NCBI GenBank assembly: GCA_964500205.1
Contig: CAZCNS010000016.1
Span: 1 to 64,000, forward strand
Length of the DNA: 64,000 nt
From: UBA10329 sp964500205
GTDB lineage: Bacteria > Bacteroidota > Bacteroidia > UBA10329
Direction: 5' to 3'
The translations under genes were made by a program, and so were the position numbers. Shown in pieces: positions 55,158-61,172 of this stretch. How positions within the stretch are numbered: the stretch's first letter is position 1; every line of letters starts with the position of its first letter. The notes under the pieces are model-generated. The model was given only the letters and a program-made list of their open reading frames with translations, did not search any database and was not told the DNA's origin.

Positions 55158-55526
55158 ATGCAACGCTGGATCCCTGTGCTCATCATCACCGCTCTGCTGT
55201 CGGGGCAGTGGCTGCACACTGGCATCCTGCTCGAGTTTCTTGCCAAGCGCGATGTGATCGCGAAGACGCTGTGCATGTTCAAGGACGAGGTTGAGAACAC
55301 CTGTCAGGGAAAATGCCACCTCAATAAGCAATTGAAAGAGACAGAGGACCGTAAGGAGGAGATGCCACAACTTCCGCAGGAGGAACTTACGCTGATATTC
55401 TGCCCGGTCGCCATTGAAACCGGTCTTCTGCTCCACAGCAGCGCGGGTGATCACAATTCGGAGCCACCGCGTCTGCACCCGATTCGACCGGTGAGCGACC
55501 TGCTGCGTCCACCGCAGATGGGCTGA
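55158..55526 (+). CDS. Small membrane-anchored protein with CxGKCxLxKQL motif
   Basis: A 122-residue protein with one N-terminal hydrophobic segment (MQRWIPVLIITALLSGQWLH) and then CMFKDEVENTCQGKCHLNKQ, a cysteine-rich word common in short Bacteroidota proteins that precede metal-related outer-membrane genes. The middle is Gln/Glu-rich, and the C-terminus ends RPVSDLLRPPQMG. It is followed after 54 bp by a beta-barrel and a His-rich lipoprotein. Function unknown; metal handling is inferred from context. Confidence 0.75.
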   Translation: MQRWIPVLIITALLSGQWLHTGILLEFLAKRDVIAKTLCMFKDEVENTCQGKCHLNKQLKETEDRKEEMPQLPQEELTLIFCPVAIETGLLLHSSAGDHNSEPPRLHPIRPVSDLLRPPQMG

Positions 55527-55580
55527 GACTGACGGCACCACTTGGTGCAGCGTTCATTTTCAACCCATTTACATTCAATC

Positions 55581-56495
55581 ATGAGAAATCTCATTCTCGG
55601 ACTGGGCCTCGTGGCCTTGTCCGCCAATGCTGCCTTGGGCTGCGATGTGTGCGGAGGTTCAGGTGTAGGCAACATGATGGGCATCGTGCCCCAGTTCGGC
55701 AATCACTTTGTCGGCCTGCGCTACCAGTTCAGCGGCTTCAGCAGCAGGCACGCTCCATCGCTCATCTCTGAGGGCGTGAACGGTTCCTCCCGCGAAGTTT
55801 TCCACAGCATGGAGCTGATGGGCAGGTACTACGTGCATCCTCGCATCCAGCTTCTGGCATTCGTGCCCTACCGTCTCAACATGCAGACCACCGACACCCG
55901 CACGTACGAGGGCAAGGGCCTTGGGGACATATCGCTGATGGGAAACTATCTGCTGGTGAACACAGGGGATAGCCTCGGCCGGAAACTCAGGCACACACTG
56001 ATGGTGGGGGCGGGACTGAAAATGGCCACAGGTGCCTACCGCCAAACGGACCACGGCCTGCGCTTGCACCCCAATCTGCAACCGGGGTCGGGCAGTTGGG
56101 ATGCGCTCTTCAACCTGCAGTACACGCTGCGCTTGAAGCAATGGGGAGTATCGCTGCAAGGCATGTACCGCCTCAACACCGCCAATCCGGAGGGCTTTCG
56201 CAGTGGCGACCGCATCACTGGCAACTTCCTGATCTACCACTGGGCAAGCAAAGGCAGCTGGAATGTGATGCCGAGCGTGGGCGTAGCCGTGGATCACGCG
56301 CGAAAAGAGCGGTTGCACGAGCGCGTTTACCTCCTCAGTGGCGGAACAGACGTGCGGGCCATTGCAGAAGTGCAGGTCTTTCACAAGCAATGGGGACTTG
56401 GGGCCGGTTGTCGCATTCCGCTGCACCATCAGCTCAGCAACGGTACCGTGAGCCCCGCGCCTCAGTGGATGGCATCACTGGTATTCCTTCTTTGA
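55581..56495 (+). CDS. Outer-membrane beta-barrel transporter-like protein
   Basis: A 304-residue exported protein. The signal peptide MRNLILGLGLVALSANAALG leads to CDVCGGSGVGNMMGIVPQFG, then strands such as FVGLRYQFSGFSSRH, YVHPRIQLLAFVPYRLNMQT and ISLMGNYLLVN, ending APQWMASLVFLL. The CDVCGG start and the barrel form resemble the MetA-pathway/phenol-degradation-type 'transporter' family. Start ATG 55581 gives a clean signal peptide. It is the second gene of the cassette. Confidence 0.8.
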   Translation: MRNLILGLGLVALSANAALGCDVCGGSGVGNMMGIVPQFGNHFVGLRYQFSGFSSRHAPSLISEGVNGSSREVFHSMELMGRYYVHPRIQLLAFVPYRLNMQTTDTRTYEGKGLGDISLMGNYLLVNTGDSLGRKLRHTLMVGAGLKMATGAYRQTDHGLRLHPNLQPGSGSWDALFNLQYTLRLKQWGVSLQGMYRLNTANPEGFRSGDRITGNFLIYHWASKGSWNVMPSVGVAVDHARKERLHERVYLLSGGTDVRAIAEVQVFHKQWGLGAGCRIPLHHQLSNGTVSPAPQWMASLVFLL

Positions 56496-56527
56496 ATCAC
56501 AGACATTTTCAGCAAAAAACTTTCACA

Positions 56528-56917
56528 ATGAGCACCTTTAGAATCATCACCATTGCCGCCATTGCTGCGGTCTCTCTTCATCTTGCATCATGCGATGATG
56601 ACCACGCCCACAAGGCACCCACAGTAACAATTACCGAACCCTCTGGCATGTTTCACAGCGGTGACACGGTGACCTTGAGCGTGACGTTTGAGGACGAGCA
56701 TGAACTGCACGACTATCTGGTAACAGTGACGCGGGAGCATGACAATACCGTGGTGCAGTCCTTCAGCGGGCATACCCATGACAAGCGGCATGTGTTCATC
56801 CGCCAATTTCCAGTAATGACCATGGAGCACAGCGACTTCAGGGTCGATGCTCAGGCCGACAATCATGATGGACTCATAGGGTCTGCCACGGCAAAGTTTC
56901 ACGTACATCCGCACTGA
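56528..56917 (+). CDS. His-rich lipoprotein with an Ig-like domain (DUF4625-like)
   Basis: A 129-residue lipoprotein: lipobox LHLASC (Cys at about 22), then DDDHAHKAPTVTITEPSGMF and an Ig-like domain (DTVTLSVTFEDEHELHDYLV). It contains 14 His residues, several near the N-terminus and in SGHTHDKRHVF and KFHVHPH, a composition suited to binding zinc, copper or nickel. It is processed by the lspA product in this window and localised with the Lol-type permease. Third gene of the 55158-56917 cassette. Confidence 0.82.
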   Translation: MSTFRIITIAAIAAVSLHLASCDDDHAHKAPTVTITEPSGMFHSGDTVTLSVTFEDEHELHDYLVTVTREHDNTVVQSFSGHTHDKRHVFIRQFPVMTMEHSDFRVDAQADNHDGLIGSATAKFHVHPH

Positions 56918-56937
56918 CGCCTTGCTTGCAGTCTGCT

Positions 56938-56972
56938 AAAGACCACCCTGTCTTCGTGGCAGGGTGGTCTTT
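56938..56972. terminator. Strong bidirectional terminator
   Basis: AAAGACCACCCTG pairs perfectly with CAGGGTGGTCTTT over 13 bp, with a 9-nt loop, followed by TTTCTTTTT. It lies between the lipoprotein gene (plus) and pyrE (minus), so it can stop both. Confidence 0.9.
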
Positions 56973-56991
56973 TCTTTTTACAGAGAAAACA

Positions 56992-57636
56992 TCACACGCC
57001 CCAGGAACCGGGGGCTTTCCTCCACTCGCGGAGGGTCTGCAGGTGTTGCTCGGTCACCTGACCGATGGCCTTGGCACGGGGAAGCAGATTGTCGTAGTTT
57101 GATAGTGTGATGACCTTGCAACCCGCGCTGGCAAATGCCTCATCCGCCTGGGCGAACCCGTAGGTGAAGATGGCCGCCATGCCCAGCACCTCTGCCCCAG
57201 CACCCCGGAGCGCATCGACCGCCTTGAGGCTGCTGCCGCCTGTGGAAATGAGGTCTTCTATGACTGCCACCTTGCTGTTCTCCGGAAGGAAACCCTCTAC
57301 TTGGTTGCCCATGCCATGCTTCTTAGGCTCGGGGCGCACGTAGACGAACGGCAGGTCGAGCAGCTCGGCCACCAGCATGCCTTGAGCGATGGCCCCTGTG
57401 GCCACACCGGCTATGGCGGTGGCTTTGGGATAATGGTCGCGTACAATGTCGGCCAGTCCGTGAGCGATGGTCCTTCGCACTGCTGGGTACGAAAGGGTTC
57501 TCCTGTTGTCGCAGTAGATGGGCGACTTCCAACCCGAGGCCCATGTGAAGGGATTGTCGGGGCTGAGTCTTACGGCACCGATGCTGAGCAGGTTGTCGGC
57601 TATCTTGGCAGCCAATTCAGGATTGAGAATGTCCAT
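56992..57636 (-). CDS. pyrE: Orotate phosphoribosyltransferase
   Basis: A 214-residue enzyme of pyrimidine synthesis joining orotate to PRPP. Motifs: ASGWKSPIYCDNRRTLSYPA, AGVATGAIAQGMLVAELLDL, YVRPEPKKHGMGNQVEG and the PRPP loop VAVIEDLISTGGSSLKAV. The start is ATG 57636, which overlaps the start codon of the divergent Nudix gene. TATTTTTG (57641-57648) ends 4 nt upstream, so the message is leaderless. Confidence 0.97.
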   Translation of the reverse strand: MDILNPELAAKIADNLLSIGAVRLSPDNPFTWASGWKSPIYCDNRRTLSYPAVRRTIAHGLADIVRDHYPKATAIAGVATGAIAQGMLVAELLDLPFVYVRPEPKKHGMGNQVEGFLPENSKVAVIEDLISTGGSSLKAVDALRGAGAEVLGMAAIFTYGFAQADEAFASAGCKVITLSNYDNLLPRAKAIGQVTEQHLQTLREWRKAPGSWGV

Positions 57637-58258
57637 GGCGCAAAAATACAGGGTTTTCATACGGGACGGGTCGATGCTGTTCGCAGACGGGAGCGGAGCT
57701 GCGGGCACTCTGAACGACCCCGGTCTGCGGGAAATGGAGAGTGTGATCCGAGCCATGGAGCTGGGCAGCCGGAGCGATGAGGTGACCGTGACAGGCCATG
57801 TGCAGGAAAACTGGCAGCGTTTCCGGTCGCTTTTTCATCACATCGAGGCCGCGGGCGGTGTGGTGCGCAATGAGCAGGACCGGTGGCTGATGATACACAG
57901 ACTCGGCAAGTGGGACCTGCCCAAAGGGAAGCTTGAGAATTTTGAGCAACCGGAGGAGGCAGCCGTGCGCGAGGTGAGCGAGGAGTGCGGCATTCCTGAG
58001 CCGGAGTTGCTGCATCATCTCATCGACACATACCACATTTATACGCAGCATGGCGAGCGGGTGCTCAAACGCACCTATTGGTATCTGATGCGCAGCCATG
58101 GTGACCATGCCCCTACCCCGCAGACGATAGAGGGCATCACAGAGGTGAAGTGGGTTGAACCCGCGCAGGTGAACCTCCTCGCACAGGACAGCTACAACTC
58201 CATCCGCATTGTTTTGCAGGAAGCAGAGCGAAAGACGGGGTCTGGTAACGCAGGCTGA
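57635..58258 (+). CDS. Nudix family hydrolase
   Basis: A 207-residue protein. N-terminal MAQKYRVFIRDGSMLFADGS is the short strand domain seen before the Nudix fold in this family, which fixes the start at ATG 57635. The full Nudix box GKLENFEQPEEAAVREVSEE continues CGI and matches Gx5Ex7REUxEExGU, so a nucleoside-diphosphate-linked substrate is hydrolysed; which one is unknown. Its start codon overlaps that of pyrE in a CCATGG site. Confidence 0.92.
   Translation: MAQKYRVFIRDGSMLFADGSGAAGTLNDPGLREMESVIRAMELGSRSDEVTVTGHVQENWQRFRSLFHHIEAAGGVVRNEQDRWLMIHRLGKWDLPKGKLENFEQPEEAAVREVSEECGIPEPELLHHLIDTYHIYTQHGERVLKRTYWYLMRSHGDHAPTPQTIEGITEVKWVEPAQVNLLAQDSYNSIRIVLQEAERKTGSGNAG
57641..57648 (-). promoter_or_regulatory. 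pyrE -7 element, inside the Nudix coding region
   Basis: TATTTTTG on the minus strand ends 4 nt before the pyrE ATG and covers codons 3-5 of the divergent Nudix gene. Confidence 0.6.
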
Positions 58259-58546
58259 ACCGCCCCGCTTCTGGGGGCCGGGCAGTGTGTGCTGCTGACT
58301 GACGTCCGCGTAAGCTAAATGTTGACCCCACCTGACAATTTGCAGCACGGCAGGTCGGCAGGTCGGCCAACCCTTGGCGGGAGCATGTCGGCACCACCGG
58401 GACATCGACCGTGTGGAACTCAGGAACCATGAACCCTTTGACTGGCTCAGGGCAGACCTGTTCCGAATAGCAGGCACTGCTGCCCCGCAAAGGCAGGTAG
58501 GCGCGTTCTTGCGCGGACGGGTATGACCTATGTATATGAATGACAC
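58259..58546. other. Non-coding region with interspersed-repeat words
   Basis: No credible gene. It contains CCTTTGACTGGCTCAGGGC (near 58437), a short word that is spread through many bacterial genomes, and repeated CGGCAGGT. It separates the Nudix gene from the 21-bp array. Confidence 0.55.
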
Positions 58547-58819
58547 ACGCGGGTATAGCATAGTAACACGGATGTATGGAATGGTTTCACGGGTGTATAC
58601 AACTGTTTCACGGGTGTATAAGACTGTTTCACGAATGTATAGAATGGTAATACGGATGTATGGAATGGTAATACGGATGTATGGAATAGTTTCACGCATG
58701 TATAGAATAGTCATGCGAATGAATGGTATGGTTTCACGTATGTATGGAATGGTTTCACGCGTGTATAGCATGGTTTCACGCGTGTATAGCATGGTTTCAC
58801 GGATGTATAAGATGGTTAT
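58547..58819. repeat. Thirteen 21-bp tandem repeats
   Basis: Thirteen head-to-tail units of 21 bp, consensus about ACGNRTGTATRGNATGGTT plus TC or AT, with no spacers; unit 11 and unit 12 are identical and others differ at 1-6 positions. A fourteenth, decayed unit follows. Because 21 is a multiple of 3 and the units lack stops, both strands stay open: the plus strand has a 127-codon frame (58530-58913) of heptads such as MYGMVSR. No signal peptide or ribosome context supports a real protein. The unit length and the AT-rich block beside it (58910-59035) also recall origin iterons. No rep gene is visible. Confidence 0.92.
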
Positions 58820-58909
58820 AGGCGTTGATAATAGACATCGAGATATGCAGTTCAGGGACCGTGGGAAGGGGATGCAGGGTGCGGGGATAGTGTTCAAAGT
58901 GTGTTTATC

Positions 58910-59035
58910 TTGATTGATTATCGAATAATAATGTGCATATGGAATTATTTGAAAATTATTTAATAGTGCTTAAAATTCAGTAGCGAACGATATTTGTCCT
59001 GATTAAGTTAATTATAGAAAAGGGAAGGATGTAGC
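58910..59035. other. AT-rich block next to the tandem repeats
   Basis: About 125 bp, mostly A and T (for example TTATTTGAAAATTATTTAAT), in an otherwise GC-rich stretch. No gene. Its place directly after the 21-bp array makes it a possible unwinding element or a trace of acquired DNA. Confidence 0.6.
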
Positions 59036-59158
59036 CCATTGCCATGAAGGAAGCTGAGTAGCTGAGGGTGATGCGGGCGGGTTGGATGGTTTTTTTCTGA
59101 GATTTGTGTGGCATTGGCCAGCGTATAGGCCAATCTGTATTGTTCACCACCTAAGTCC

Positions 59159-59674
59159 ATGGCCATGATGAACCCTACTGAATTTAGATACGTTGCACCC
59201 CACCTGCTGCCAGCGCTGGAAGCTGCCCTCGACAGCCGCGCTGCCACCAAGGCCAGGTTGGCCGATTTCAAGAAGAAGTACAGCGCTGTGAAGGCCAAAG
59301 TGAAGCGACTGGAGAAGGAGATGGCCGCCATGGACCCCGAGAAGCATCGATATCGGATACTTGTGATCGCTAACAACTTGCGGCTGGCGGTCAACAAGTT
59401 CGTGCTGATAGACAAGAAGCTGAAACAATTCCAGCAGGGGCCTGAGCGCAATTTCCGCACCACGCTGCGTGCACTGCAGTCGGGCGAGGTCTTGGATCCT
59501 AACATGGCTGTATGGTACATCAGAAGTGTAGAACACTCGGTGTATGTCACCAATGACCTGCTGTCTGTGGTGCTCGACATGCTGCGCATTGCGAAGGGCC
59601 ACCTCAAGAAGGTGGACGACCACAAGAAGTATCTCCGCAAACTCTTCGGGCCGAACTATCGGCAACTGGGCTAG
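59159..59674 (+). CDS. Lysine-rich hypothetical protein
   Basis: A 171-residue basic, helical protein (KAKVKRLEKEMAAMDPEKHR, LDMLRIAKGHLKKVDDHKKY), with no signal peptide or known motif. ATG 59159 is used; ATG 59165 and 59168 are alternatives. The amount of Lys and Arg would suit nucleic-acid binding, but there is no direct evidence. It lies between the AT-rich block and the G-rich tract. Confidence 0.65.
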   Translation: MAMMNPTEFRYVAPHLLPALEAALDSRAATKARLADFKKKYSAVKAKVKRLEKEMAAMDPEKHRYRILVIANNLRLAVNKFVLIDKKLKQFQQGPERNFRTTLRALQSGEVLDPNMAVWYIRSVEHSVYVTNDLLSVVLDMLRIAKGHLKKVDDHKKYLRKLFGPNYRQLG

Positions 59675-59699
59675 TGGTAGCCTGCCATTGGGTGAATGT

Positions 59700-59752
59700 G
59701 GGAAGGGGTTGCGGGAATTGGGGATGGTGGGACGGATGGGATGGGGCTGGGG
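59700..59752 (+). other. G-quadruplex-type tract
   Basis: Eight runs of three or four G within 53 bp (59700, 59705, 59713, 59720, 59729, 59738, 59743, 59749), with loops of 2-6 nt. Two stacked G3 quadruplexes could form on the plus strand. It lies 26 bp after the stop of the lysine-rich gene. Downstream (59811-59845) is a CGCAAAGGCGCAAGGACGCA word like the repeats near the GxxExxY gene, and a GGTGGGC-TGGA-GCCCACC hairpin (59858-59875). Confidence 0.75.
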
Positions 59753-59964
59753 AGGTACGAAAGGAGCAAAAGGCGCTTGGATAAGCAATTAGCAATGGGC
59801 AATGGAACAGGTGCTCGCAAAGGCGCAAGGACGCAAAGAGGTGGTGGGAGATTATTGGGTGGGCTGGAGCCCACCGAATAAGACGAACGAGTGAAAGGCG
59901 CTCGCTCGGGCGGGGGAAAGCCCAAAGCCACTATCTTCCGTGCCCCAATTCCCATCAAAGGATC

Positions 59965-61143
59965 ATGCTCAGCCAAGAACAACGCGACTTCCTGCTGGAG
60001 TACCCTCTCGTACTTGAAAGCTACGCATCCAGTTATCTCCCTCTCACGCAGGAGCAGCTGCGCAAGTACTATGATCTCCTGACATGGGAGCTTGTTCGGA
60101 CAAATGAGGCGATCAAATGGAATGTTGACATCATTGGCGAGTTCGTTGACGAGCTGCTACCCGCAGAGGATCCTGGTTATCAGACACCTGAATTCAGCTT
60201 CAATGACTCGATACCTTGGTCAGTGGAGCTGATAGACCCTTTCATCGACCGTTGGTATTGGGAAGGCTTGGTGTGCAACCACATCCTGCCACGGGAGTTG
60301 CGTCTGCACTACCGAGACCGGTTGAGCCAAATAGAGGACTATGACCCCTTGGAGGCGGAGCGATTGGAGCAAAGTCATGCCCACCATGATGAACTTGACG
60401 ATTGGTTCGATTTCAGCCTACTCAAGAGTGAACTCGAACGAATGGACGAGCATCCAGAACTATGCATCCAAGACCCTGACGAAATTGTTGATGGTAAAGT
60501 GAACTGGAATATGCTCAGCTCCAACGAATTTCTTCCTTGGTCTGCAGAACTCATAGACCGCTTCAAAGACAATTGGAACTGGCGAAGACTGAGCCTCAAC
60601 GAGAACATCCCTTGGTCCTACGACATTATCACACGCTTTGGCTACCGCTTGGATTGGCAGGCCCTGAGCAGTAACCCCGCGTTGCCATGGGACGAAGACT
60701 TCATTGCCCGCTATGCGCCCTACTGGAATTATGGCGCATTGAGTGAGAACCCCGGTGTGCCGTGGTCATTGGAACTGTTGAGAAAATATGAGGCTGTGGT
60801 GGCGTGGGGTGTGGATTTTGAAGAAGAGGACGGCACAACGGGTAGCCCGGCTGCCAGCATTAGCAGAAACATGGCTTTGCCTTGGACAATTGATATATGG
60901 GACGCCTATCACGACAGGCTCGACCCACCCTACCTGACCATGAGCAGTGGCATCCGCTGGGATCTCGAGACCATGAAAGCCTACTGCAAGTATTGGGGTC
61001 CAACAAACTTACTCGCCAGACCCAGAATACTTTTCGCAGTTTTCCCCGAACTGGAAGATGTCGAAACCGTCATTTCGCTATTGGACGAGATCTTGGAGAG
61101 GTACAAGAAGGGGGATTATGAGGGGGAGGAGGTAGAAGAATGA
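59965..61143 (+). CDS. Protein with 25-residue 'PWS' tandem repeats
   Basis: A 392-residue, Trp- and Asp-rich soluble protein. From about 180 it has units of the form W-x-x-L-S-x-N-x-x-(L/I/V)-P-W-S-x-(E/D)-L-I-x-R-F, with Pro-Trp at 191, 216, 241 and 266, exactly 25 residues apart. Earlier and later partial units lie at 84 and 306. The C-terminal 40 residues are a charged helix. There is no signal peptide. Repeats of this kind occur in some Bacteroidota and giant-virus proteins; no activity is known. It is convergent with the nuclease gene, 29 bp away. Confidence 0.8.
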   Translation: MLSQEQRDFLLEYPLVLESYASSYLPLTQEQLRKYYDLLTWELVRTNEAIKWNVDIIGEFVDELLPAEDPGYQTPEFSFNDSIPWSVELIDPFIDRWYWEGLVCNHILPRELRLHYRDRLSQIEDYDPLEAERLEQSHAHHDELDDWFDFSLLKSELERMDEHPELCIQDPDEIVDGKVNWNMLSSNEFLPWSAELIDRFKDNWNWRRLSLNENIPWSYDIITRFGYRLDWQALSSNPALPWDEDFIARYAPYWNYGALSENPGVPWSLELLRKYEAVVAWGVDFEEEDGTTGSPAASISRNMALPWTIDIWDAYHDRLDPPYLTMSSGIRWDLETMKAYCKYWGPTNLLARPRILFAVFPELEDVETVISLLDEILERYKKGDYEGEEVEE

Positions 61144-61172
61144 GACTATTTGCTGTCGTGAACGATTGCGAA

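Noticed and set aside
58547..58819. CRISPR array
   Set aside because: The 21-bp units are directly adjacent without spacers, vary between copies, and no cas gene is near.
57617..58897. 426-codon minus-strand protein across the Nudix gene and tandem array
   Set aside because: The first part is antisense to the Nudix box and the second is the 21-bp repeat, which is open in any case because it lacks stops.
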